DNA of 64,000 nucleotides from Vibrio gigantis (GTDB taxonomy: Bacteria > Pseudomonadota > Gammaproteobacteria > Enterobacterales > Vibrionaceae), in contig NZ_AP025492.1 of the NCBI RefSeq assembly GCF_024347515.1, positions 744,001 to 808,000 of the forward strand, read 5' to 3'. Shown in pieces: positions 25,073-33,347 of the stretch. Within the stretch, counting starts at the first letter, position 1; each line of letters begins with the position of its first letter. Under the pieces are notes generated by a model that was not told the origin of the DNA, did no database searches, and saw only the letters and a list, made by a program, of their open reading frames with translations. A program made the position numbers and the translations under genes.

Positions 25073-27282
25073 TGACAACAACGACCACTAATACCAGCAT
25101 AGATACTGCGAACGCAGTAAAGCCATTTTCACTTATTCCTGAGCAACTCATGGATGTACTTAAATTTCTGGCAGATAAGGGTTCGATTCGTCAGTTGGAT
25201 TATCAATTTGCTCGTTTTATTGCTCAGCAAGCCACGAGTTACTCTCAAGAGATAGGCTTCCTTGCTGGTGTAGTGAGCCATGAGTTAGGCAAAGGACACA
25301 TTTGTACTCAGCTGATACAGAAGCACACGACAGGCCACAAACAAACGGCAGATCTAGCTCAGTTACTTGGGTTGTACGGTGAAACGGCCCTGCAATTGAA
25401 TCAAAAGTTGTTAGGTATTGATTGGTTGGCGGTACTTCAATCGTCCAATTTAGTTGGAGTAACCAATGACTGTGTTATGCCGATGATGTTTGATGGGCAG
25501 CGTGTCTACTTACAGCGTTACTGGAACTACGAGGTGGTACTGGCAGACACGTTAAACCGTTTAAGTAAGCCGGTAGAGTTCAATATTGAACAGAAAAAGG
25601 CGCTGACGGGAACACTTAATCAGCTCTTTGCACGCAGTTATCACTTTCTGTTTAACGCCTTAGCCAAGGCTGAAGCAAACCAACAAACGTCTCAGGTACT
25701 GCGTCAACAGCTGGTGTGTGATCATCTTGATATCGTCGACGAGCAATCTCTGAATTGGGGGGCAATCGACCAAGCGATCGTCCAAGCTAAGCAGGTAACG
25801 GACTTAGATGTTCTAGACGGTTTGGTTCCGCTATCAGTATGTTTGAACTGGCAAAAAGTGGCGGCAGCGGTGGCGCTGAGTCGTCGCTTTGCGGTGATTT
25901 CCGGAGGGCCGGGTACTGGTAAGACAACAACGGTAACCAAATTACTGTCGGCGATGGTCGAGCAATCACTAAGCCAAGGCAAAGCACCAACGATTAAGCT
26001 AGTGGCACCAACGGGTAAAGCGGCAGCGCGTTTAACAGAGTCAATCGGTAAAGCGATTGAGCAACTGCCATTAGCGCCTGAAGTAAAAGCCAACATACCA
26101 ACGGAATCAAGCACTTTACACAGATTGCTCGGTGCGATTCCCAACCGTGCTGAGTTTAGACATAACCGACGTAATCCACTTCACCTTGATATCTTGGTGG
26201 TGGATGAAGCGTCGATGGTTGATCTGTCGATGATGTATAAGCTGGTGGATGCACTTCCTGAACACGCAAGGCTTATCTTGTTGGGAGATAAAGACCAATT
26301 GGCTTCCGTTGAGGCTGGTGCAGTGTTAGGTGATATCTGCTCATTCAATTCAGCAGGCTACAGCAGTGCGCAAGGCAACTTGATTGCGGAGATGACAGGC
26401 TTTGATGCGATAGCCAATACACAGCAGGCAAAAGCGGGAATCGTAAATCCTCCTGCCATTGCAGACAGCCTATGTATGCTGCAGAAGAGTTACCGTTTCG
26501 ATGCGCGTTCTGGTATTGGTCAGCTGGCAAAAGCAATCAATAACGGATCTGCGAATCAAGTAGACCAAGTGTTTGCCAAAGGTTTTGGCGATATCGAAAA
26601 TCATCCTCTATCGAGCGACAGCTATAACTTGATGCTACGTACTTTAGTCAATGAATATGGTGCGTACCTCAACCGAATGAATGTGCCATTGGAAGAGCTA
26701 GAAACTCAAGAAGCGAGAGCCAAATCGGTACTCGATTTGTTCAGCCAATGCCGACTGTTGTGCTCTATTCGTGAAGGCGATTTTGGTGTTAATGGTCTCA
26801 ACCACAGAATTGAAAGGGCGCTTGCCGCAAGGCGTTTAGTGAATCCACATAATGATGAATTGTGGTATCACGGGCGACCAGTGATGGTAACGCGTAACGA
26901 TCATGGCTTGGGGTTATACAATGGTGATATTGGTATCTGTATGCTTGAGGCGGATTCAAGCCAAGCTGAATCAACTCCTCGTTTGAAGGTCTATTTTGAA
27001 TTGCCTGATGGCAGTGTAAAAGCGGTGCTACCAAGCCGAGTGCCTGATCATGAAACGGCTTATGCGATGACGATTCACAAATCTCAAGGCAGTGAATTTG
27101 ATTTAACCTTAATGATTCTGCCGCCAGATTTCAGCCCAATTTTGACACGTGAGCTTATCTACACAGGTATTACGCGTGCGAAGAAACGACTGATGATGTT
27201 CAGTGATACTAATGTACTAAAACGTGGGATTAAGGTGAAGACAGAGCGAGTGAGTGGCTTAGGAAGTCGCTTAACCAACTAG
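25072..27282 (+). CDS. recD: Exodeoxyribonuclease V alpha chain
   Basis: The 5'-3' SF1B helicase of RecBCD, 736 residues. Helicase motifs in order: GGPGTGKTTT (Lys284), VDEASMVDLSMM, LLGDKDQLASVEAGAVLGD, and a C-terminal DHETAYAMTIHKSQGSEFD with YTGITRAKKRL. The ~200-residue N-terminal RecB-binding domain is present. It overlaps recB by 1 nt. Longer than E. coli RecD (608), mostly in the N-terminal part and in an insertion near residues 430-480. A stem-loop lies 25 bp after the stop. Confidence 0.96.
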   Translation: MTTTTTNTSIDTANAVKPFSLIPEQLMDVLKFLADKGSIRQLDYQFARFIAQQATSYSQEIGFLAGVVSHELGKGHICTQLIQKHTTGHKQTADLAQLLGLYGETALQLNQKLLGIDWLAVLQSSNLVGVTNDCVMPMMFDGQRVYLQRYWNYEVVLADTLNRLSKPVEFNIEQKKALTGTLNQLFARSYHFLFNALAKAEANQQTSQVLRQQLVCDHLDIVDEQSLNWGAIDQAIVQAKQVTDLDVLDGLVPLSVCLNWQKVAAAVALSRRFAVISGGPGTGKTTTVTKLLSAMVEQSLSQGKAPTIKLVAPTGKAAARLTESIGKAIEQLPLAPEVKANIPTESSTLHRLLGAIPNRAEFRHNRRNPLHLDILVVDEASMVDLSMMYKLVDALPEHARLILLGDKDQLASVEAGAVLGDICSFNSAGYSSAQGNLIAEMTGFDAIANTQQAKAGIVNPPAIADSLCMLQKSYRFDARSGIGQLAKAINNGSANQVDQVFAKGFGDIENHPLSSDSYNLMLRTLVNEYGAYLNRMNVPLEELETQEARAKSVLDLFSQCRLLCSIREGDFGVNGLNHRIERALAARRLVNPHNDELWYHGRPVMVTRNDHGLGLYNGDIGICMLEADSSQAESTPRLKVYFELPDGSVKAVLPSRVPDHETAYAMTIHKSQGSEFDLTLMILPPDFSPILTRELIYTGITRAKKRLMMFSDTNVLKRGIKVKTERVSGLGSRLTN

Positions 27283-27306
27283 AGATGATTGTTGAGATAC
27301 ATGTAC

Positions 27307-27330
27307 AAAGCAACCATCCCTGGTTGCTTT
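27307..27330. terminator. Stem-loop terminator between recD and the minus-strand ORF
   Basis: AAAGCAACCA and TGGTTGCTTT form a perfect 10-bp stem around TCCC. No U tract follows beyond TTT in either direction, so strength is uncertain, but it can end recD and the small minus-strand frame that stops at 27338. Confidence 0.6.
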
Positions 27331-27337
27331 GAGCGTG

Positions 27338-27529
27338 CTAGGAATCAGTGCCTAAAAACGCTCGAGTAAACGATATGTGGTTTATCTTGTATTTTGCTTG
27401 GCAATTCAAAATAAACTCTTTTAGATTTTCGCTCACAGGGAACACGCAATGTACGTCTAGCCCTTCTAAGAATTGGTTATCAGCCATATCCCAAAAACTT
27501 TGCAGCGAGTTACAAACAATGGTTCTCAT
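27338..27529 (-). CDS. Hypothetical small protein or remnant between recD and argA
   Basis: A 63-codon minus-strand frame beginning MRTIVCNSLQSFWDMADN and ending INHISFTRAFLGTDS. The composition is protein-like (balanced charged and aromatic residues, three cysteines), more so than the opposing plus-strand frame. The in-frame extension to 27628 reads poorly. No good ribosome site precedes the ATG at 27529. It is followed in its direction by the stem-loop at 27307-27330. It may be a real small gene or the tail of a decayed one; I do not recognise it. Confidence 0.3.
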   Translation of the reverse strand: MRTIVCNSLQSFWDMADNQFLEGLDVHCVFPVSENLKEFILNCQAKYKINHISFTRAFLGTDS

Positions 27530-27810
27530 ATCAATGTTGCTCTTTTTGCTGTTTATATTAACGAGCAGAGCTAATGTTAGCGTTCTGGCCGTCAACGGGT
27601 ATAGCAATCCGTGCAGTGACCACCTCAATGAGTTCGATATGACTATTGAGGTGGCAATTCCAAAAAAAACATTTGTTATTTTTTAAAGCGACCAAATTCT
27701 AAACAATTTTGTTTGTGAGTTAAAGTGCATACCTAATAAATCTCATATAGAAAACGATTACATTTGCAATTATTTTTACTTTGAAGTGAGATTTTAGTCC
27801 AAAACTTTAT
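27530..27810. other. Intergenic stretch between the small ORF and argA
   Basis: Contains a perfect 10-bp inverted repeat CCACCTCAAT/ATTGAGGTGG (27620-27629 with 27645-27654) followed on the plus strand by an A-run and T-rich sequence, then AT-rich DNA up to the argA stop. No gene seen. Confidence 0.5.
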
Positions 27811-29148
27811 TTACACATTTAATGCTAAGATTTTTGAGTTACGTTGATAGTTGTATAGCCCCTGTTTTTCCATCGGTAACTCATCAACACCAATCTCGTA
27901 AAACCCTTGTTCACGGAACCAATGAAGGCTATGTGTCGTTAGAACGAAAATTTGGTCGATATCACGAGACTTAGATTGATGACGCATGTAGTCCAGTAAT
28001 ATTTGCCCACGGTTTCCATCCCGATAATCAGGATGAATAGCCACACAAGCCATCTCTGCCATGTGATCTTCGGGGTACGCGTAGAGCGCAGCGCAGCCGA
28101 TTATCAGTCCGTCTTTTTCAATAATGGTAAAGCGGTGGATCTCTTGTTCTAGCTGCTCTCTTGAGCGACGGACGAGAATACCTTGTTCTTCAAGCGGGCG
28201 AATGAGGTCAAAGATACCACCGATGTCATCAATCTGAGCTTGTCTGACTTGCTCGGCACTCGCCATGACCACTTGAGTTCCAATACCGTCGAAAGAGAAC
28301 AGCTCTTGGATTAATGCGCCATCCACTTTGTAGCTAATTAAGTGACAACGAGGCACTCCAGCACGACAAGCCGAGATAGCACCTTTCAGGAAGCGCAGTG
28401 TTCCTGTACTCATGTCTTCGGCTGGATTTTGAGATTGAGTTAAGCGTTCTAGAATGAGTTTGGCGTCTTTCGGGAAAAGTTCGGCTAGGACATTACCGTT
28501 TTGATCGGTAACCCCTTGCTCAGAGCAAAAACCAATGAGCTTGTCGGCTTTTAAACGAATCGCTACTTGAGTCGCGACTTCTTCAGAGAGTAGGTTAAAG
28601 CTTTCGCCTGTGACGGAGCTGGCAATCGGACCAAGCAACACGATAGAGCCTTGGTCGAGCGTGCGATTAATCCCTTCGATATCGATTCGACGAATACGTC
28701 CGCTATGGCAATAATCGGTGCCATCATCCACACCCAGAGGCTGGGCTGTAATGAAGTTGCCGCTCATCACATTGAGCTGAGTGCCGGCCATTGGTGTGTT
28801 GTTTAAGCTCATTGAGAGGCGTGCGGTGATAGCAAGTTGCAGCTGCCCAGCAGCCTGCATAGCCACACCAAGAGCATATTCATCGGTGACTCTAACGTTC
28901 TTATGATAGGGCGTGTGGCAATCTTGTTTCGCAAGGAGTTGGTTGATTTGAGGTCTTGCACCGTGAACGAGAACGATCTTTACTCCAAGGCTATGGAGTA
29001 GGGCGATATCACTAATTATGTTACCAAAGTTCTTATCAGCAACGGCTTCGCCTCCCAACATTATGACCATGGTTTTACCACGATGCGCGTTAACATAGGG
29101 GGTTGATTGTCTAAAGCCTTTTACTAGCGCTGTACTTCTTAGTTTCAC
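27811..29148 (-). CDS. argA: Amino-acid N-acetyltransferase (N-acetylglutamate synthase)
   Basis: First step of arginine synthesis: acetyl-CoA plus glutamate gives N-acetylglutamate. The 445-residue protein matches E. coli ArgA (443): an N-terminal amino-acid-kinase domain that binds arginine ([26 protein letters not shown]) and a C-terminal GNAT domain from ~residue 295 ([33 protein letters not shown]). Cytoplasmic; arginine feedback is known for the family. Divergent from the DUF2850 gene, with a possible ArgR half-operator in the shared upstream region. Confidence 0.96.
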   Translation of the reverse strand: MKLRSTALVKGFRQSTPYVNAHRGKTMVIMLGGEAVADKNFGNIISDIALLHSLGVKIVLVHGARPQINQLLAKQDCHTPYHKNVRVTDEYALGVAMQAAGQLQLAITARLSMSLNNTPMAGTQLNVMSGNFITAQPLGVDDGTDYCHSGRIRRIDIEGINRTLDQGSIVLLGPIASSVTGESFNLLSEEVATQVAIRLKADKLIGFCSEQGVTDQNGNVLAELFPKDAKLILERLTQSQNPAEDMSTGTLRFLKGAISACRAGVPRCHLISYKVDGALIQELFSFDGIGTQVVMASAEQVRQAQIDDIGGIFDLIRPLEEQGILVRRSREQLEQEIHRFTIIEKDGLIIGCAALYAYPEDHMAEMACVAIHPDYRDGNRGQILLDYMRHQSKSRDIDQIFVLTTHSLHWFREQGFYEIGVDELPMEKQGLYNYQRNSKILALNV

Positions 29149-29181
29149 AGAACAAGTCCATTTGTTTATTTATTCGATAAT

Positions 29182-29199
29182 TTAGCATTTAAATTCAAA
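29182..29199 (-). promoter_or_regulatory. Possible ArgR box upstream of argA
   Basis: Minus-strand TTTGAATTTAAATGCTAA keeps the left half (TGAAT) and AT core of the ARG box but only 3 of 5 bases of the right half. The position, 34-51 bp upstream of argA, fits. Confidence 0.35.
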
Positions 29200-29308
29200 T
29201 TTAAACAACATCTTTTTGGAATAAAGCGCAAACTCTTCTCATCTAGGCTTCATTATACAAAGTGTCTCAGTGTAGAATGCGCACAGCATCTTCACGAGTA
29301 GTAACCGA

Positions 29309-29782
29309 ATGCCACAAGCTTCAGCACAAAAGAATAAAATCGATGAGATAACCAAAGGCCTATACAGTGAGGCAGAGCAGCGCAACCAGTCTCCATTGAA
29401 GCGCAAGATCATAGAGCGTTGCTTGATGATTTTGGCTCTGATTGGTTCGTTTGCTGTGGTGTCGCTATTTAGTGATGTCATCACTCGTTTGCAAGATTCC
29501 GCAACGCCAAATCATTTGTTGTATGGCACTTGGATTGAACAAGATGTGGCTCATTATGCGACTGATGAGTTTGTGTTGAATGCCAATGGGGTGTCGGTTG
29601 TTGGATCGATTATCGCGACCAGTTTTGAATTTGACGGTAACTACTTCGAGTATCAAGCGGGAAATACGACATACCGCTTTCGTATGACCAATTCTGAAAA
29701 CACAGAAATGACGCTGGATTCAGAGAGTCATTACAATCCCGTCTTTCGCTTAAAAGGACATACCGATAACTCCGTCCGATAG
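29309..29782 (+). CDS. DUF2850 family membrane protein
   Basis: A 157-residue protein with a basic, polar N-terminus (~1-35), one membrane segment (LMILALIGSFAVVSLFSDVI, ~39-58) and a C-terminal ~95-residue domain beginning LLYGTWIEQDVAHYATDEF, probably periplasmic and beta-rich. Location between argA and mltA and the domain layout fit DUF2850, a family seen mostly in vibrios; function unknown. Transcribed in the same direction as mltA, 90 bp upstream of it. Confidence 0.72.
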   Translation: MPQASAQKNKIDEITKGLYSEAEQRNQSPLKRKIIERCLMILALIGSFAVVSLFSDVITRLQDSATPNHLLYGTWIEQDVAHYATDEFVLNANGVSVVGSIIATSFEFDGNYFEYQAGNTTYRFRMTNSENTEMTLDSESHYNPVFRLKGHTDNSVR

Positions 29783-29872
29783 GTTATCTTCTTGTAAACT
29801 CTTACAAACTAAGATTGTGTTATCTGATCGTTTTTGTCATCCTCGATGCATAGAATTTTTAGGATGACTCTT

Positions 29873-30976
29873 GTGATTAAAAAATGGCTTCCCCTTGTCG
29901 CTGCCTCTGTTTTATTTGGCTGTGCTCAACCTACCGACCTAGCTCAACAACACCTAGATGAGGAATTTCCTCGCACCTTAAATAAGGTTGATGTGGTTGA
30001 GTCCAATAAACCAAGAGATTACACCGCATTTGCAGAGCAAGCTGAGATGGTGGTTTCTAAATCTCCCTCGATGGCTAAAATCTATGAGCCGCTTTATCAG
30101 CAGCTGAATGAATGGGCACTGCAAAGCGGTGATCCAAGCCAACTCGCAAACTTTGGTGTTCAAACTGCTCAACTAGGTGGTGGTGATAAACAAGGCAATG
30201 TGCTTTTTACTGGCTACTTCTCTCCAGTAATGGAATTGCGCCACGAAGCGAATGAAGAGTACCGTTACCCGGTTTATGGCCTTCCAGAATGCGATAAAGA
30301 GTGTCCAACACGTGAAGAGATCTACAATGGCGCATTAGAAGGTCAAGGACTTGAACTTGGCTACGCAGCCAACCGTATCGACCCGTTCATGATGGAAGTA
30401 CAAGGCAGTGGCTTTGTACACTTTGGTGATGACGATACCTTGCAGTATTTTGCTTACGCAGGAAAAAACAACAAAGCTTACGTGAGCATTGGCCGTGTGT
30501 TGATCGAGCGAGACTTGGTTCCACGCGAAAAGATGTCGTTGAAAGCGATTAAAGAGTGGGTGTTGGCGAATGACCCTGAAGTGGTTAAAGAGCTGTTAGA
30601 GCAAAACCCATCTTTCGTTTTCTTTGAAGCTAGAGACGACCTATCAGTAATGGGCAGCGCGGGCATTCCCTTATTACCAATGGCTGCAGTAGCAGGCGAC
30701 CGCTCTATCTTACCAATGGGTACTCCGATTCTTGCTGAGGTTCCGTTACTGAATGCTGATGGTACTTGGAGTGGTGCGCACCAGCTAAGACTGTTATTGG
30801 TTTTAGATACCGGTGGTGCGGTTAAGCAGAACCACTTAGATCTCTACCACGGTATGGGGCCAAGAGCGGGTACTGAAGCGGGTCATTACAAGCATTTTGG
30901 TCGAGTGTGGAAGCTGGGTTTAGATGGCAGCGCAACCGAAGCGCCTTGGGCTTTACCTCCTGAGAAGGTTGAGTAA
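29873..30976 (+). CDS. mltA: Membrane-bound lytic murein transglycosylase A
   Basis: An outer-membrane lipoprotein that cleaves murein glycan strands (GH102). I place the start at GTG 29873 because AGGA at 29861-29864 is 8 nt upstream; this gives MIKKWLPLVAASVLFGCAQ with a lipobox (LFGC). ATG 29864 and a TTG at 29834 are in-frame alternatives. The 367-residue product has the MltA domain (VLFTGYFSPVMELR, ANRIDPFMMEVQGSGFVHF) and the C-terminal 3D domain (LLLVLDTGGAVKQNHLDLYHG), with the conserved Asp pair (LDTGG). Length fits E. coli MltA (365). Confidence 0.93.
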   Translation: MIKKWLPLVAASVLFGCAQPTDLAQQHLDEEFPRTLNKVDVVESNKPRDYTAFAEQAEMVVSKSPSMAKIYEPLYQQLNEWALQSGDPSQLANFGVQTAQLGGGDKQGNVLFTGYFSPVMELRHEANEEYRYPVYGLPECDKECPTREEIYNGALEGQGLELGYAANRIDPFMMEVQGSGFVHFGDDDTLQYFAYAGKNNKAYVSIGRVLIERDLVPREKMSLKAIKEWVLANDPEVVKELLEQNPSFVFFEARDDLSVMGSAGIPLLPMAAVAGDRSILPMGTPILAEVPLLNADGTWSGAHQLRLLLVLDTGGAVKQNHLDLYHGMGPRAGTEAGHYKHFGRVWKLGLDGSATEAPWALPPEKVE

Positions 30977-31032
30977 ACGACAATAAAATAGGGCATTGAA
31001 AGCGAATCGCTAATCCCCTAGACTTTTTATTC

Positions 31033-31066
31033 AAGAGTGCGTATAAAACGCACTCTTTTCTTTTTC
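31033..31066 (+). terminator. Intrinsic terminator of mltA
   Basis: AAGAGTGCG (31033-31041) and CGCACTCTT (31049-31057) with a 7-nt loop, followed by TTCTTTTTC. Confidence 0.82.
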
Positions 31067-31089
31067 TCAGAAATAAATTGGCGGCAACA

Positions 31090-31899
31090 ATGCGTGAATT
31101 GACCACTCCAGCTTCAGAAAACTATGACCAACGATTTGGTGGCACGCGTCGCCTATATGGCAATAGTGAAGTCGACATACTTAGAGCTGCACACGTGTGT
31201 GTGATCGGTATTGGTGGCGTAGGTTCATGGGCTGTTGAAGCGCTTGCTCGTACTGGTTTAGGTGAGCTGACGTTGATCGATATGGATGACGTGTGCGTGA
31301 CTAACATTAACCGTCAAATCCACGCTATGTCGGGTACGATTGGCAAGAGCAAAATCGAAGTGATGGCAGAGCGCGTTAAGTTGATTAACCCTGAGTGTAA
31401 AGTGAACCTGATTGATGACTTTATTGGCCCTGACAATCAGGCTGAGTATTTGTCGAAAGAGTTTGATTTTGTTCTAGACGCGATTGATAGCATGAAAGCT
31501 AAGGCTTCACTGCTGGCTTATTGTCGTAGTAACAAAATCAAAGTGATCACTACGGGTGGTGCTGGTGGACAAATCGATCCGACTCAAATCAAAGTGGCTG
31601 ATCTGACTAAGACGATTCAAGACCCGCTAGCCAAGAAATTGAAAGACACCTTACGTCGTCATCATAATTTCCCTAAGAATCCCGCACGTAAGTTTGGTAT
31701 CGATTGTGTGTTTTCGACTGAGCAGCTGAAATACCCTCAAGCCGATGGCAGTGTATGTGCAGCGAAAGCGACAGCCGAAGGGCCAAAACGTATGGATTGT
31801 GCGACGGGTTTTGGTGCGGCAACGGTGGTAACGGCTACGTTTGGTTTTGTGGCGGTTTCACGTATCGTAGAAAAGATCGTTCAAAAGCATTCTAAATAA
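31090..31899 (+). CDS. tcdA: tRNA threonylcarbamoyladenosine dehydratase (CsdL/TcdA)
   Basis: ATP-dependent dehydration of t6A37 to cyclic ct6A in tRNA, an E1-like enzyme working with CsdA and CsdE. The start is set at ATG 31090, matching the short N-terminus before QRFGGTRRLYG; a TTG at 31078 is in frame but directly abuts the mltA terminator. The 269-residue protein has the Rossmann motif GIGGVGSWAVEALARTG, the DMDDVCVTNINRQ segment, GGAGGQIDPTQI, and the C-terminal AEGPKRMDCATGFGAATVV. csdE follows 60 bp downstream, consistent with a shared pathway. Confidence 0.95.
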   Translation: MRELTTPASENYDQRFGGTRRLYGNSEVDILRAAHVCVIGIGGVGSWAVEALARTGLGELTLIDMDDVCVTNINRQIHAMSGTIGKSKIEVMAERVKLINPECKVNLIDDFIGPDNQAEYLSKEFDFVLDAIDSMKAKASLLAYCRSNKIKVITTGGAGGQIDPTQIKVADLTKTIQDPLAKKLKDTLRRHHNFPKNPARKFGIDCVFSTEQLKYPQADGSVCAAKATAEGPKRMDCATGFGAATVVTATFGFVAVSRIVEKIVQKHSK

Positions 31900-31959
31900 G
31901 TAATTATTAGAGACTAGACAGCAAGCTTTTGTGTACCTAACAATCTACTGGATATTAAA

Positions 31960-32388
31960 ATGATGTCATTCCCAAGCTCTCCATTCGGCAAAGAAATCAA
32001 CAGCAATGATATTGTCGCAAAAATGCAAACTTTCAGCGGTTGGGAAGACCGTTATCGTCAAGTGATTCAATGGGGTAAGAAGCTGCCAGTGATGCCTGAT
32101 GAACTGAAAAGTGAACAGGTTGTGGTATCTGGTTGTGAGAGCCAGGTGTGGTTAGTTTCTCAGAACATAGAAGGTGTTTGGTACTTTTGCGCCGATTCTG
32201 ATGCGCGTATTGTCCGCGGTCTAATCGCATTAGTGATGGCGGCATATGATGGAAAAACATCAGAGCAGCTACAAGCATTCGACATTGATGGTTATTTCGC
32301 AGAGATTGGCTTGATTACACATTTGAGCCCTTCCAGAGGAAACGGACTTAAAGCGATTGTTGAGCAGATCAAGAGCCTCTCCGCTTAA
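31960..32388 (+). CDS. csdE: SufE/CsdE-type sulfur acceptor protein
   Basis: Takes sulfane sulfur from the cysteine desulfurase CsdA. The 142-residue protein has the SufE fold signature with acceptor Cys59 in VVVSGCESQVW, preceded by GWEDRYRQVIQWGKKLP and followed by IVRGLIALVMAAYDGK. Two adjacent ATGs (31960, 31963) could be the start; the ribosome site is weak. CsdE is chosen over SufE because tcdA lies just upstream and csdA is 1 kb downstream on the opposite strand. Confidence 0.9.
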   Translation: MMSFPSSPFGKEINSNDIVAKMQTFSGWEDRYRQVIQWGKKLPVMPDELKSEQVVVSGCESQVWLVSQNIEGVWYFCADSDARIVRGLIALVMAAYDGKTSEQLQAFDIDGYFAEIGLITHLSPSRGNGLKAIVEQIKSLSA

Positions 32389-32478
32389 GCGTCAATCTGT
32401 TTGAGAACTCCTTTCTGTTTGAGAGCTTGTTCGTTTAAGAACTTCTCGGTATAGATAAGTAAGCGACAGTATCAAAAA

Positions 32479-32510
32479 GAAACGGTGCCCAATGGCACCG
32501 TTTTTCGTTT
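32479..32510 (+). terminator. Intrinsic terminator of the tcdA-csdE region
   Basis: AACGGTGCC and GGCACCGTT form a 9-bp stem around CAAT, followed by TTTCGTTTT. The A-rich upstream flank suggests it can also act on the minus strand, for the OMP gene. Confidence 0.82.
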
Positions 32511-32541
32511 TAACGGATAACGGAATACGTTGAGAGAAGAA

Positions 32542-33008
32542 TTAGAAGTGGAATTCAGCGCTTACCGCGTAGCCATTCTCGATAACTTTTGCTTCGTACA
32601 TTGTGTATTCAAGAGCAACACGAGCAGGGCCAATCATTACACCCGCACCTACACCGTAGTAAACATCGTTGCTGTCACCTAGGCTGCTTTCAAAGTGCCC
32701 GATACCCGCACGACCATAAAGATCAAAGATAGTGATTGGCAAAGAAACTTTTGCGCTAGTTAGCCATGCATTCGAGTAAACGTGCTCGAAATCTTTGTGC
32801 GTATCGACAAAGTCAGCGTAGCCAGCCTCGATAGAAAGTAGGTCGTTGAATGCGTAACCCAAGTACAGGTTGCATCCGCTATTCTCATCTGTCATATCGA
32901 TGTTTTCGACTCAGAATACAAGTAGCTTGCACCAATGTATGGGTCTGCTGAAGCTTGTTGAGCGGCAGTTAGCATTACTAGAGGAAGAACGATTGTTTTA
33001 AGTTTCAT
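32542..33008 (-). pseudogene. Outer-membrane beta-barrel protein, frameshifted after ~35 codons
   Basis: The minus-strand ATG at 33008 opens a signal peptide (MKLKTIVLPLVMLTAAQQASA) and the start of the mature protein (DPYIGASYLYSES), then hits TGA at 32894-32892. The rest of the barrel continues in another frame to 32542: LGYAFNDLLSIEAGYADF, LYGRAGIGHF, YYGVGAGVMIGPARVALEYTM, ending with the typical C-terminal Phe (SAEFHF). The frames would join if the A4 run at 32906-32903 (TTTT on plus) were A5, restoring a ~155-residue small OMP. This is either a real inactivation, phase variation, or a homopolymer sequencing error. The family is OmpX/OMP_b-brl-like. Confidence 0.75.
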
Positions 33009-33347
33009 TGTGTTGTCTCTATCTAAAAGGTTTGAATTTAAAGTGCTATTCCGTCAGCTCTAGGTCACCCTTGTTAAATGGTGATTCTCGCTATTCAGTC
33101 ACGATCTTTAACGTGGTATCGGTGATTAAACGAGAACGGGGTGCATTGTCGTTTTTTTCAGAAATGACGCATCAATGAAGTCTTAGAAATCAATAAAAAC
33201 AGATAAGTGACATATAAAGAAAATATAAAATTATTACCTATCAATGGGTTATTGTTTTCAATTTAATGCTAAAAAAGGAACTATTTTTGAGGAGGGGGAG
33301 TCTGGTTCGAGGTCATTGAACCAGACATTAAGATCTTTGGTGGAGTT
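33009..33347. other. AT-rich intergenic region with a stem-loop after csdA
   Basis: No gene seen. GTCTGGTTC (33300-33308) and GAACCAGAC (33318-33326) form a perfect 9-bp stem 22 bp beyond the csdA stop on its transcript; a purine-rich rather than U-rich tail follows, so it is a weak terminator candidate. The OMP promoter is presumably near 33010-33100. Confidence 0.5.

Noticed and set aside
27348..27686. 112-codon plus-strand frame between recD and argA
   Set aside because: Low-complexity hydrophobic stretch with no ribosome site; it opposes a more protein-like minus-strand frame.
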